Positions 45,261 to 57,109 of a DNA stretch of 64,000 nt are shown here, piece by piece. The notes under the pieces are model-generated. The model did not search any database and had not been told where the DNA came from. It saw nothing but the letters and a program-made list of their open reading frames with translations. Source of the stretch: Chara braunii (taxonomy: Eukaryota > Streptophyta > Charophyceae > Charales > Characeae). Made by a program: the position numbers and the translations under genes. The stretch lies in assembly GCA_003427395.1 (NCBI GenBank), contig BFEA01000398.1:1387142-1451141 (forward strand), written 5' to 3'. Positions within the stretch are counted from its first letter, which is position 1. Each line of letters opens with the position of its first letter.

Positions 45261-45296
45261 TTGTGCAAATTGGAATTTGAGTACATCCGGAAGCCT

Positions 45297-45430
45297 GCCA
45301 GCATTGATTACCTCGGATTCCTTGGAATCCAGGGGATTGACTGAGCAGGTCAGAGACACAGCCTGCCAGCATTGATTGCCCTGTTTCCAGGGGATTAACT
45401 GTGCAGGGTTAGCAAAACGACAGCAAAATG
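45297..45430. repeat. Two copies of the CCAGCATTGATT module
   Basis: GCCAGCATTGATTACC (about 45297) and GCCAGCATTGATTGCC (about 45364), each followed by CCAGGGGATT, match 566-615. On minus they lie upstream of the structured copy. Confidence 0.6.
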
Positions 45431-45455
45431 ACAGCAAATTGACATTCTTCATTAC

Positions 45456-45540
45456 CACCGCCTCTTCTGTCGGCATCAGACCATCGCCTCTTCTGTCGGC
45501 ATCACGCCACCGCCTCTTCTGTCTGCATCAGACCGCCAGA
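45456..45540. repeat. 27 bp minisatellite, three copies
   Basis: The unit CGCCTCTTCTGTCGGCATCA recurs three times with small changes. Confidence 0.8.
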
Positions 45541-45786
45541 TCACCCATGTTTCCCTAGCGGCTGCTTTCGCCAATGCCTGCCCTATGCTGTTGTTTGGGG
45601 CCTTGCTCACCCTGCACCGTACCATTGCATGTCGACCATTTCCAGCTGGTGGGGTGGGAATGGGTCCGGAAAATCAGTGGATGGTCTCAGCGGAATCTCC
45701 TGTCCCACCGTGGTCCAATCTATGAAGCTGATAAGGTAGTCTCCCCTGAACTCTTCGTGGTCGCGTTCCTGAGCAGGCGCGCTGTC

Positions 45787-46528
45787 CTATCGCACGAAGG
45801 CGATCCAACCCCCATTCTCATTGCCCAACCAATCCCCCGAAAATTGATGAATTGCTTGTTTTATGTCCTTGGATGTCTGAAATAGATCCAGTTGGTTTTT
45901 AGCTTTTTGCCACTGTAACCTGAGTTCTTGTTGGATGAACTGTTTTATCATGTCTGTTACTTCCTCCCCGGCTATGCGGACCCCTTCTTTTGCAATGATG
46001 CAGCGCTTCCTCCAGAGGGCCCACATGACAGCTCTCCTCCCTATCTTGAACATGTTGTTTTCGAAGGTGTTGTCTGTAGGGGAGGACCATGTTTCGCATA
46101 ATATGGCTCTCCAGTCCCATGGCCAGTTGGATCCGGTAGCTAAGCGTGTCCAGATTCTATCCCACCACCGCCATGTACGCACGACTCCCGGGCATTGCAT
46201 AAATATATGTTCTATGGTTTTCGGGATTCTGCGGGAGGGGAAGGCCGTGTGGCACGACTTACACCATGGTAGCGCCCTTCCTTTCTGCTCAAGATGTGTT
46301 CGGTCTATCAGCCAGTCGTTGGTGGGTAGGCAGGCAGTGATGCTCTATCTGCCATTGTAACGGGGTCATCTCCGCTGGCCTGGACCTTGTGGCGGAGAAC
46401 CATCGGATGGGGCGGACTGCTTCAGTTCCTAAATTCAGATGAGACCTCCTTCGATCCTTCACCCTTTCTTTTATGTTCACCTTTGGGCGCAGCAACCGAT
46501 AGGTAGGTTTCACTGTTAAGGTATGCAA
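45787..46528 (-). pseudogene. LINE D zf-RVT-like C-terminus
   Basis: The piece at 46528-46289 reads TRSRPAEMTPLQWQIEHHCL. After a frame change, CPGVVRTWRWWDRIW and then FIQQELRLQWQKAKNQLDLF and DIKQAIHQFSGDWLG follow at 46200-45787. Cys and His spacing can be followed only by comparison with LINE A and LINE E. No intact protein. Confidence 0.7.
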
Positions 46529-46624
46529 CTTCAGATTCTCCTACCCTTTCTTTTATGTTCACCTTTGGGCGCAACAGCCGATAGGTAGGTTTCACTGTTA
46601 AGGTATGCAGCTTCAGATTCTCCT
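46461..46624. repeat. Tandem duplication, 2 x 82 bp, in LINE D
   Basis: ACCCTTTCTTTTATGTTCAC starts at 46461 and 46543. The two units are nearly identical, so the event is recent. It duplicates the LINE motif PTYRLLRPKVN in the conceptual protein. Confidence 0.85.
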
Positions 46625-48030
46625 CGGTCCTGCGTTTGTACGGGGGGGACCACTGCCACTCCTCAGGGTCTATTGGAAGCTCAGCCACGGGAGTGTCTGG
46701 CTGAAATGCGATCCATACATCTTTGTCTTGTAACACCCGGATCCTGTGCAGGTCTTAGTTTCTCCACCATCTCACCACATCTGAGGCGTATCGGGTGAGC
46801 ACATTGTCCTTACCAATATGGAAGAGAGCGGTCACGGCTTCATCCGAGCGCACTTCTATCACATTACCTACACTCTCTGGGTCGCCCGGGGCCGCAACCC
46901 AGTCCCCTTCTGCCAGCCGCGACCTTTTGCGCAGGATGCGAACCCAGTCTAGGGGGATGGCGAAAGTCAAGGTTTCAAGGTGCTCTTCCACGTTGTGACA
47001 ATACTTCAATGCGGTCCTTAATTGCTGCACAGGTTTCTAGTCTCCTGCTTGTGTGTCTCATATATCTTTTATTCTGGTTACACCTTTTTTAACCTAGCTG
47101 TTCCACGCGGTGCTTGAACTGCAGTACACTTTGCTGTTCCGATTTGTTATCCGTCTGTTCCCAAAAAGGGGTTGGCGTGCCACCTCTTCCCACCTGGTTG
47201 GCGGAACTTTGTCGGGTAGCGGGAGCTGTTGCCAGACATGCAGCACTCGGGTCCAGAAGTCGTCCCTGACCAGATCTGAGTGGGTTGTGGCGCGGGCCAG
47301 AGCTTGCCCGTTTCGACGGGACCGCGGGATTGTCCAGTGAAGGTCTTCCAGCCAGGTTAGTGGGTTAACTCCTTGCGGTGCCTGCGGGGCAAACCTCGCT
47401 ATTTGTCCAACGCGAGGGCGTGCCATGGGAGGTGTTGAGTGAAGAGCAGTCTCCTGATCCATTGAATTGTTAATGCCTTGATCTGGGTGTCCGGGTCTAG
47501 GATCCCCAGGACCCCTTTGTTTTTTGCTTGAATCACGGAAAGTCAGGCTACCCTACTGATGACATTTGAAAGTTCGCCGTTGCCTCTCCATAACAGGGCG
47601 GTTACCTGTCGTTTTAGTGCTCAAGCGACCTCCTTGCTAAGGCCAAATTGCAGATTTGTACCAGAGGGCTGCCAGTATCACGCTGTTGATCGCCAGCGCC
47701 CTGCCAATGAGAGAGGTATGACGGTCATTCCAGTGAGCCAACTTCTCTAGAGCGGGCTTTAGAATCCATTCGTCATTCGTTGCGGGCTTGTGAACTTTTT
47801 TACCATGTCTGTTACTTCCTACCCGGCTATGCGGACCCCTTCAATTGCAAGGATGCGGTGCTTCCTCCAGAGGGCCCACATGACAGCTCTCCTCCCTATC
47901 TTGAACATATTGTTTTCGAAGGTGTTGTCTGTAGGGGAGGACTATGTTTCACATAATATGGCTCTCCAGTCCCATGGCCAGTTGGATCTAGTAGCTAAGC
48001 GTGTCCAAATTTTATCCCACCACCGCCATG

Positions 48031-49484
48031 CTGTGTGTCCGAAATTGGATTTGACGCGGGTTTCGCGTTGAAAAATTCAACGCGCGCTGAATTCGCGTTA
48101 AACTCCCGTTCAAACGCGAGTTGGACGCGAATTAACGAGGTCCGGGATGATTTTTTTCCTGGGCTAAAAATTATCCAAAAACAAAACAAAAAATATGGTG
48201 TTGTAGGTTTTGTTGAGGACTACAACCGTGTATTTTTATTTATATTTTTTTGTGCTTAAATCTATGTTTAAAAAATCAAAAACATAAACACACAATGAAA
48301 AAACAAAAACTGAAATGAAATTAGTGTTTTTGTTTTGGGTTTCACACATACTTTTTAAGGGCTAAAAAAAAAACAAAAAAAACAAATAAAAAATATAGGG
48401 TTGTAGATCTTTCAAAAATGTCTAACAATTTATTTTTTATTTTATTTTTTTGGAATTTCGTGTATTTTAAAAAAAATCAAAACCATAAAAAGCAAATTAA
48501 AAAAAGGAAAAAAAGACACACACACACACAAAATTGGGCTTGTAGCAGGTTGCATGAGTCTCGCGTCAGTTGGTTGAAGGAACCCAGGTCCTGGGCCGCC
48601 TGTGTGAATGTATGGAAAGCAGACCCTGGGCTGGATACGGGTGCTGGGCCAAACACAGGCCAAAGGCAGTTGGGGGCATGGGCCTGTTCTCGTTCATGCT
48701 GTGCCTCAGGCTACCGGAGCCTACTGGAAGCTTCCTGGGACTGAACACAGGCAGGCCACTTCGATATAGCAAAGGGCCTGCCTCCACATTGGGCATTCGG
48801 GTGCTGGCTGCATGCTGCGTAAGCGCTGCCGCGCTGTAGCTCGTGCCACTCACGCGCTCACGGGCGAGCAGGAAGGAGCAGGTAGCCATAGCCGAGCTGC
48901 GCTGCTGTAAGCTGGGTGTGGCGCAGGGTGGTCCTTGGGTGCAAGTGGAATCTGTGTGTTGGGGAACGAGGTTGTGAGTAAGGCGAGACACACTCTCATG
49001 CGCAGGCACAGACACACTTACACTTACACACACACACACTTACAAACACACACATACACACACACACTTACAAACACACACATACACTTACAAGCACAGA
49101 TACACACAGACACACTTACAAACACACACATACACAAACACACGCGCATACATTCATACTCATGCACAGACACACTCTCATGGCAGACACACACATACAC
49201 AAATATGCGCACACACAACACACCTACACACACATAACTGGGGCGTTGGGGGTTGGGGGATGTGGGGGCGGATGGGAGGTGCTTCAGGGGTTGGGGGGAT
49301 TTTATTTATTTTTCTTTTTTGCCTAGGGCTACGTGTTCCGGACCGCGCGCATCAATTCCGTTTTTCTGAAAAGCGCGTGAGCGGCCCATTTTCGCATTTA
49401 ACGCGAATTCAACGGGATTTTTTGGAGTTTAACGGGATTCAATGAGAGTTTAATTCCCAAGTTCTTCGTTAAAAAGATACACAA
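48031..49484. mobile_element. TIR element of 1454 bp inside LINE E
   Basis: The LINE is cut between ...ACCGCCATG (48022-48030) and ...CCGCCATG (49485-49492), an 8 bp (or 9 bp) target duplication. The uninterrupted site is seen in LINE D at about 46168-46176. The ends are CTGTGTGTCC and, inverted, TTGTGTATCT. The left shoulder has a CGCGTTGAA/TTCAACGCG hairpin (48064-48084) and many CGCG and ACGCGA strings. The interior has A/T-rich text and a CA microsatellite (49018-49235). No transposase frame exists. Superfamily is uncertain; 8 bp fits hAT, 9 bp would fit Mutator. Confidence 0.78.
49018..49235. repeat. (CA)n/(ACTTACA) microsatellite
   Basis: CA repeats with ACTTACAAAC-type interruptions inside the TIR element. 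Confidence 0.92.
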
Positions 49485-51080
49485 CCGCCATGTAAGCACG
49501 GCTCCCGGGCACTGCATGAATATATGTTCTATGGTTTCCGGGATTTTGCGGGAGGGGAAGGCCATGTGGCACGACTTACACCATGGTAGCGCCCTTCCTT
49601 TCTGCTCAAGATGTGTTCGGTCTATCAGCCAGTCGTTGGTGGGCAGGCAGCGATGCTCTATCTGCCATTGTAACGAGGTCATTTTAGCTGGCCTGGACCT
49701 TGTGGCGGAGAACCATCGAATGGGGCGGATTGCTTCATTCCTAAGAAGTTGTGGGTTAACATTCAATCGTCGTGCCCATCGTTCTTGTAGAATTGTTGAT
49801 ATATCCAGTCTTGGCCTTAGAAGCTTGTAGGATGCCTTGACTGTGAGAGATTGTAGCACACGAGGTTTCCATTTTTTACTTGTTTGCCATATCCATTCTG
49901 CAGGGTCAAAGTGAAGTTCTGGGATAGGTATTTAACGCTAACCTTTGATGAAGGAAACAAAAATAACTCTGATGCAATACATGTGAGTGAGAGGAAAAAA
50001 GACCACCCTATCTGAAGGAGCCACAGGAATAGTAAGATCCTTGTCTGTTAGTGTTATGCAAACAGTTGCTCCTTGGGGCAACAAGTGGATCACTTAACCT
50101 ACCAAAAGTTGTTCGTTTGTATCACATCCTGCCACCCAATCTGCCTCCTTGAACCTGATCCCTTTCCTGAGCGTTTTAACCCAGTCTAGAGGGATGGAGA
50201 AAATAATTCGGTCTAGATTTTGAGCTATTTGGTGAGCATATCTTAAGGTTCCTTTTAGTTGGTCTGACGATTTCCAATCTTTCATTCCTGGGTCCCATAT
50301 ATCCTTCACCCTTACTATCCCCCTTTTGACCAACTTGGACCACGGAGAATCTGAGTTGTTGAAAATGCAGCCATTCTGGTCAGTAATCCATCTATTTCTA
50401 AGAGTGGTTGACGAAGAACCTCCTCATATCTTGAGGGAAATGGTCTTATCTAGCAATAGCAGGCGGCGCCATGTTTTCAAAAGACAGACCCAAAAATTAT
50501 CCAACAGTAAATTTGTTATTGCTGCTCCTCTAACTCCTTCCTCTCTTTACTGGGCTCAAGCTCTAGGGATACCTTAGAATCTATCTTCCACCCAGGTGAG
50601 GGGGTGGACATCTTCCGTGGTCTAGGGAGCCAACCTGCGAATTTGTTTCAGGGCCATGGCCTTCCATGGAACGTCTGTTGAGAAGATTCAGGCAATGCAT
50701 GTTTTCAAAAGACAGACCCAGAAATTATCCAACAATAAATTTGTTATTGCTAATCCTCTAACTCCTTCCTCTCTTGACTGGGCTCGAGCTCTAGGGATAC
50801 GCCATAATCTATCTTCCACCCAGGTGAGGGGGTAAACATCTTCTGTGGTCTGGGGAGCCAACCTGCGAATTTGTTCCAGGGTCATGGCCTTCCATGAAAC
50901 GTCTGTTGAGAAGATTAATTTTTTTAGTCACTGAAGTGAGAGGGCTTGATATTGTAAGGTCGGATCCAACACTCCCAAACCCCCCCTTGGTTTAGGTTGA
51001 ATTAAGGAAAGTCGTGCAACCCTTGGTATGACTTTATTTCTTTCGTGATGACCCTTCCATAGAAAGGCTGTAACTTGTTT
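49485..51080 (-). pseudogene. LINE E ORF2 connector and zf-RVT region
   Basis: Pieces: LTWVEDRLWRIPRARAQSRE (50885-50688), IAQNLDRIIFSIPLDWVKTL (50333-50094), and ITSLQ-type zf-RVT text KMTSLQWQIEHRCLPTNDWL with WCKSC and TIEHIFMQCPGAVLTW (49859-49485). The rest of the zf-RVT domain lies beyond the 1.45 kb insertion, at 48030-47790. A 228 bp tandem duplication interrupts the connector. Confidence 0.72.
50471..50926. repeat. Tandem duplication, 2 x about 228 bp, in LINE E
   Basis: ATGTTTTCAAAAGACAGACC starts at 50471 and 50699. The units differ at only a few bases, so the event is younger than the LINE decay. Confidence 0.82.
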
Positions 51081-52124
51081 CTAAAGGGTTTTGGTTCTTT
51101 CCTTACTGACGTACCGTAATGCTGATTTGTACCAGGAGGATACTAGGATTGCATTGTTTATTATTAAGGCCCTTCCAAAAATTGAAGTATGTTGGTTTTT
51201 CCATTTACTCATTTTGTCTATAGCTGGTCCTGATATCCAGTTATCATTAGTAGCAGGTCTTCCTTGGGCTGTTAGGAACACTCCCAAGATACAAATTGGA
51301 GTGTCCAATTGAACCCAACTGACTCGAGGAACCTCTGGGGGTCTAATACCATTTGAATGGATCCACCATCCTTGCGTTTTACTTCCCCAATTAACCACCA
51401 TATTTGATACCTGCGAGAATTTATTCATTAAGGCTAGGATTTCTTCCATGTTTGAATGTGATGCTTCCATCATAATAGTGAGGTCGTTTGCAAACGTAGA
51501 ATAAATAGGGATTGCCTCTTCAGGTATACCTGCAACTTGGAGACGTCTGAGATTACGATTCGTTCTTAGATTTGCCCCCAGTGCTTCCATGACAATAAAA
51601 AAAAGGAATGGTGCTAAAGGATCCCCCTGCCTTACTGACCTTTGCAACCTAATTTTTGGTAAGAGGAGGTCATTGACCAACACCCTTGTAGTTGCGTTTG
51701 AATGTAGAATACGAACCCAGTTACACATAATAAGTCCAAAGTTCATCTTTAATAGACAAACTTCCAAAAATCGTCAATCCACATGGTCATATGCTTTCTC
51801 AAAATCAATGAACACAAAGGATGCATTTTGTTTTCCTTCACGCGTTAACTTAACGATTTCATTAATTAGAAGGACATTATCTTGAATATGTCGTCCATTA
51901 ATGAAACCGGTTTGAGCTCGATGAATGATATCTGTCATAATTGAAATCATGCGATTGGCCAGGGTTTTAGATAGAATTTTGTAGACAACGGTGAGCAGGG
52001 TGATGGGTCTATAGTTACTAATATTTGCCTTGTCACCCTTTTTGTAAATTAGGGTGAGGATACCTTGTCCTACCAGTTCACCCATAGCTCCTGACTCCTG
52101 GACTGACTCAAAAAATTTCATCAA
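51081..52124 (-). pseudogene. LINE E reverse transcriptase, motif C mutated
   Basis: The first part (52124-51774) contains GILTLIYKKGDKANISNYRP, then FIDFEKAYDHVD (motif A, intact). The second part (51767-51081) contains SVRQGDPLAPFLFFIV (motif B) and YSTFANDLTIMME. In the last, the FADD box reads FAND, so the first motif C Asp is Asn (a G-to-A change) and the enzyme would be dead even if expressed. After it come LTAQGRPATNDNWISGPAID and FGRALIINNAILVSSWYKSA, as in LINE A. Confidence 0.85.
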
Positions 52125-52317
52125 ATCCGAGGAGAAAGTGGGTCATATTGCTTCAAAAAACTCTTTAGGAAGTTCATTCACTCCTGACGTTTTATCCTCA
52201 TCCATCTGTAGGAGGGTTGTTAAAATTTCCTCCTCGGCCAGGTGTCTTTCTAAGTGTTCCCTTTGTTCTTGTGTGAGTGTCTTTGTCAAACGAGAGAGAA
52301 ACTGCTCTATTACCTGA

Positions 52318-52800
52318 TCATCTTCTTGTTGAAGTGATGAGGTCTTGGCAGAGGCGAAGAGTTAAAAACATATATATATAAGCTACCTTGAGACTGCTTG
52401 CCGATGAAGTTGTCAATGTGTTATCTGATGAATCCTCCGGATCATAAAAACCTTCAATAGATGTGTGTCTAGCTCTTGCTTTTGCTAACGCACAAAATGA
52501 AACATCCATTTGACCCTCAGTCAATAATTTTTTAAATTTTCCTCTGACAATTTGCCCTTGCCAATACTGTTTTGCAAAGGTTAAAAGCTGGTTCTGGAGG
52601 TTTTAATGCTTTCTTGGTTAGGACGGTTACTAAATTGCTTGTGAAGTTCGTAATTTAGGATTTTTTCTTGAATGTTCATTTCCTGAAGATAGCAGAACTT
52701 TGTTTGTAGTTTGGAGAATTCATTATATTTCTTAGACAAAAAGGCGAAACCATTATTGAACCATGCAATGAAGGAATCGTGTTTTTCCTTTGTCGAGTGT
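52318..52800 (-). pseudogene. LINE E ORF2 linker
   Basis: Decayed helical linker between endonuclease and RT. MDVSFCALAKARARHTSIEG (52518 on) corresponds to MDTKCFGLARTRAKRTVVEA of LINE A. Stops interrupt the rest. Confidence 0.6.
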
Positions 52801-52808
52801 CAATATTC

Positions 52809-53728
52809 TCATACATCCGTGATATATTGCCTGAATTGATTCTGGTTTAACAAGGAAGTGTTCAGTTTGTAGAATCCCTTCCCCTGATCGTTTTTTTTCC
52901 TAAACGAGAGGAACACCACACACATCTTATGATCCGCCCCTGACCATGGGCTCTGGGAAAAAATAGTTGCCCATAGCAGAGCGCGATCAAGATCTTCAGA
53001 TATTAGAATTAATTCTATCCTGGACGTGGATTGATGTGGTGTATAATTGTTGCGGATGCAAGTGAATAAACGTTGTTGAGGAAAATTTATTCTATATGTG
53101 TCATACAGACGCTCCGCTTCACACAACCTTCTTATGATTTGCTCATCTTCTTCTATATAGGTCGGGCAGGGAGAGGGTAATTTCCAGCGATCCAACCATC
53201 TGTCTAGGGCTGCGTTGAAATCCCCTGCCATGATGATCGGTATCCCATGAGGGATTTGCATTCTGATTTCTTGAAAGAAATTGATCCTCTCCTACAGATC
53301 GTTTGGACCATATATGTTTATTACACAAAATGTTTCTAATTCTAACATGATTAACGCTAAACTCCACCGGCCTTGTTCTTTGTCTGCTGCTCAATATACT
53401 GTCTTTGCTCGCGACTCTAGGGGTATCCATATGGCCACTCCTCTTGAGCCACTTCTAGGCGCTGGAGCACTAACCTTTTGAAAAGCCCTACAACATTATG
53501 TACTCTCTGGTGTGCCGGTGAATCTGTGAGGTGGGTTTCCTGTATGCATATGATGTCTGGCCACGTGCGACTGCCTACCCCCTTGAGTTGTTCTAACAAT
53601 GCTTTTCTCTTTCCCGTATCTGCCGTGGCAAGACCATTCACATTAAGTGATACCAAATCCATATCTGTTGACCTAGTAGCTTCGTGCCAAGAAGAGTTCT
53701 TCCCATAATAGGCATGGAATGCCTTCAT
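52809..53728 (-). pseudogene. LINE E AP-type endonuclease
   Basis: MDLVSLNVNGLATADT and IICIQETHLTDSPAH (catalytic Glu) lie at 53728-53417. After a frame change come GIPIIMAGDFNAALDRWLDR (Asp/Asn motif), STSRIELILISEDLDR and SGADHKMCVVFLSF (Asp-His motif) at 53261-52809. All main EEP motifs are present but in two frames. SRIELI has Glu where LINE A has Asp. Confidence 0.8.
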
Positions 53729-53786
53729 TCTTTCTGTGAGTTAGAACCTTCTACCCCCTACCTCACCCCGTGATGTCCTATCCACC

Positions 53787-54338
53787 TTATAACCGTGCCC
53801 AACTACTAGTATCCAGGTCTGAGGGTGTCTGCAAAATTCCTCTCCGTAGAATGGAGTACAAAAATGTCACTACATCTGACATCGCCCACGTGGTATTAGC
53901 TTTAATCTTAAGACATTGGAGCTTCAATAGACCTGTGTGAGTGTACCATCTAAGTCCCGCCTCTTTCTGGTCTTTGAAACGTATAAAGGTGTCCCTTCTA
54001 GTCATTTGTGCTCGGTCACCCCATTCAGTGACAGTTGCTTGAGGACCTGGCGTATAGTGCTTGGACAGGAAATCGTGTAAATCTCGTTTGAAGGTTTTGT
54101 CTACCGCACCATGGTACTCCATATATGTGGACCAGCCCCTCAAGATAACTCCCCCGTACTGGTCGAGCCCAATTGGTAAGAGACCTATTTCCCATTTCCC
54201 TCCTTTCTTCCGTACTGGTATGATGAAATTTCCCTTGGATGTTTGTACTCTAACCACCTACCCTTTTTCCAACAACTGTCATAATTTCTGTCTTTTCCCT
54301 ATTTCGTGCATGATGGGCGAGGGGAAAGAGATGAGCCC
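53787..54338 (-). pseudogene. LINE E ORF1, last block
   Basis: Beyond the large insertion the text reads SFPSPIMHEIGKRQK, then KGNFIIPVRKKGGKWEIGLL (LINE A: VLAIPIRKKNGRWEVGL) and ends LDTSSWARL. The reading frame agrees with that on the far side at 60181, which supports a simple insertion with a target duplication. Confidence 0.72.
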
Positions 54339-54357
54339 AAAAGAGATGTCAGGCCGG

Positions 54358-54387
54358 GGGCGCAGCGCGACCGGGAGCGCTGCGNCC
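54358..54387 (+). repeat. 5' hairpin with ACCGGGA loop, second copy
   Basis: GGGCGCAGCG and CGCTGCGNCC pair around CGACCGGGAG. One base of the 3' arm is N (54385). Confidence 0.65.
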
Positions 54388-54879
54388 CGCCGGTCGGCGA
54401 CGGAGAAGCGGGCAGTGGGCGAGCGGGATGCGGTGCTTGGCGTCGGGCGATGGAGAAGCGGGCCATTGGTGAAGGAGCACAGTTATTCTCGCCGACGGGT
54501 AACAGAGAAGCGGGTAGGGGGCGAAGAAGCGTGATGTGGCGCAAGGTGAAGGGCGACGGAGAAGCAGGCTGTGGCGGAAGAAGCGCGAAGGAAGAGGATG
54601 CGGTGCATGGCGATGGAGGGTGATGGGGAAGATTGCTCCACCGCCCGAAGCTTTGGCGCGACGGCTGAATTCTCGGCGAGGGGGGGAAGGAAAAGTGGTG
54701 TGGCGCCATGAGGACAACTTCGAGGCATAGATACGAGGGTGGTGTGAGGGATTAGTAGGCGGATGTTAAGGCGGGAAAGCGATCACGGGGCACGGGGGAG
54801 CAGGCTAGAGGCGTTCGGGTGTTGCTGCTGGCTTTTTTATTTGTTGTTGTTGCTAGGCGCCTACGGCAGCATATCTCAC

Positions 54880-56450
54880 ACCAAGGTTTTGTTGGAGAGG
54901 AGGAACGTTGGGGTTGGTATGGAGTTAGGTTTTCTACAGGTGGGCGACGTCAGCAACGATGCCACGCCTTCATCTTTTTGGGCTACCTGCAATGGGTGGC
55001 TGGCAGGCTCAGCGGTTTAGTCTGGCGACGTGGTTTGGAGTAATCCTGGCTGCGGTGCATACTATCTTCATCGTTCGGTTCTTTGGGAGGGTTGATTGGT
55101 TGTCAACCACAGGTGGCCGAGTTGCTTGAGAGCCGATGAAGGAGGAGGTGAGGTTTGGAGAGAGGGGGGGTGCTTTTAGGGATGTCGAGGGTTTGTATTT
55201 CTTCCTCTTCATGTTTTGTTGTGGTGATTTGATGAGATTCTTGATTCTGAATTTCTGATTTAATTGTTTTATGATGTTTTGTTCGATTTTGCATTTCCTA
55301 TTTGATCCTTCTATGTTGTTGTTCTTGACATGTAAGTTGATTTAACTAATGATGATGATTCAACAATTGTGCTACTGACCTATCTTTTCTAAATTGTAAT
55401 CTGATAATTTCTCCTAGATAATTTTTTTTTATTACCATTTTCCTGATTTACTGTCTGAGCGATTTCTTGGACCCAGGATTCTGGAAATCCGAGTCGAAAC
55501 TCCAGTTTGGACATCACAATCATTTTTTCTATTGTTTTTCCTTGGGATTATCTGTTTCAACTTTCAATTTCTCAACATATGCCTTAAAAAAAAAATTAAA
55601 AAAATCAATCGCGGTAACAAGCTGATTTGGATTGTGTTCCAAGTTTTGGTTTTTTGTATATTTGCATCTTGCGTTGTGATCGGTGGGGTTCTCCTTTTGG
55701 GTTGGAGCTCCTCCCCGAGAGGGTTTCACAAGGTGGGTGGTGTTATCCTTGGAGGGGAGAGGCGGTTTTGAGGGATTGTCTTTTTCTGGGCCAGGCTGAT
55801 TTAGGGTCGGATCAAGGCGGCGGAGCGCTACCGGGAGCGTTCCGCCGCCCGACGTTTAAACGCGATGGCGGGCCTTGCGGAGAGGGCGGAACGAGGAGTA
55901 GCGGGAGCGCTGCGATGGCAAGATTGACGCGAGGAGGAAGCAGGCGAATGTGACGACGGGCCTTGTGGAGAGGGCAGGAACGAGGAGCGGCGGGAGCGCT
56001 GTGACGGTAAGATTGACGCGAGGGGGTGGTGGGAGAGGGATCATGCGGTGTGTCTGGACGTCGTCGTGCAGTGCATCTCACATCGAGGTCTTAGTGGAGA
56101 GGAGAAATATTGTGGGGGGAGAAAGGGGAGGCAAGTAGGGTTTCACGGGCTGAAGGGAGAGGGTTATTAGGAAGAAGTCGGAGGATGACATGCGCGATGT
56201 GGACACCCCCTCATCTCTTCGAGCTACCTGCGAGGGGTGGCTGGCGGGCTCAGCAGTTAATCTCACAACGTGGTTTGGTATACTGTGAAGGCAATCCTAG
56301 CTGCGGTCCTATATCATCATCGTTCAGTCTATTTGGTTGGTTGAATGGTTGTCAATCACAGGTGGCCGAGTTGCTTGAGAAGCCGATGAAGCGAGGAGGT
56401 GAGGTTTGGAGAGAGGGGGGGTGTATTTAGGGTTGTCAAGGGTAAGCTGT
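54880..56450 (+). repeat. Duplicated block within the 5.8 kb element
   Basis: 54880-55200 and 56080-56450 share GGTGGCTGGC[A/G]GGCTCAGC, CACAGGTGGCCGAGTTGCTT and GAGGTTTGGAGAGAGGGGGG. Between them, 55640-55815 matches 43480-43630 of the other large element. Confidence 0.75.
55816..55849 (+). repeat. ACCGGGA-loop hairpin on a changed stem
   Basis: GGCGGCGGAGCG and CGTTCCGCCGCC make 12 bp (one G-T) around CTACCGGGAG. The loop equals those at 42172 and 54358, while the stem sequence differs but still pairs. Confidence 0.68.
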
Positions 56451-57109
56451 TTTTCCTCTTCAGTTTGGCTTTGATGGATTCTTAATGACGAGATTCTTAG
56501 ACGGTGTTTGTCTGGTTCGATATCTGTCTGATTTGCTACACACCTACAACTATTATTGCTGAACTTGTAGTTCTTATCTCTTCTTCTGGATTTGGAATTC
56601 TTGATTTTGTATTGCTTGTCGGATCACTCTAAGTCGATTCATCCAATGATGATGATCCAATATTGGTGCCATTGGTTTATCTTTTGTTTAACAACCTCCA
56701 CAGTCTGAGCGTTTTTCTGATTAGTATTTTCTTGATCTACGGTCCGAGCGTTTTTATGAACTTCATGTTCCGGAAAACAGAGTCGAAAGTCCGGATGGAC
56801 ATCAGAATCGTTTCTCTATTGTGTTTTTTCCTATTTGGATTCTTCAAGACATCCAATCTATATTTGATCTGAATGATTTTCTTTTCCCAATCTTATTAGT
56901 AGTCTGAGCGATTTTCTTTTTTGACTTCAATGGTGAATAGTTTTTTCTCAGTAAGTAGTCTTGGAGCTTTTCTCAATGGTTCTTCTTAGAATTCTTAACA
57001 AGGGGCTCAGGAGATGGTCAAATGGAATATCTCGTAGGGTCTAGGTTCGTGTTTTGAAGTAGGGAGTGGAAGGCATCAAAGGACTCTTTGCAAGGATAGA
57101 GAGGGGGTA

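Larger units (their letters stand above)
45780..47790 (-). mobile_element. LINE D, 5'-truncated
   Basis: Minus strand. It begins inside the RT connector (47790-47094; GVNPLTWLEDLHWTIPRS) and runs through 47030-46755 (HLETLTFAIPLDWVRIL) and the zf-RVT part to the end near 45787 (DWLGNENGGWIAFVR). 5' truncation is usual for LINE insertions. Its 5' end directly abuts the 3' part of LINE E at 47790, so D probably inserted into E. Frames are broken several times. Confidence 0.75.

Noticed and set aside
52420-52460. CTGATGA followed by a small hairpin (hammerhead-like)
   Set aside because: The GAA after stem II is missing (CAT instead), and the sequence is explained as LINE E coding.
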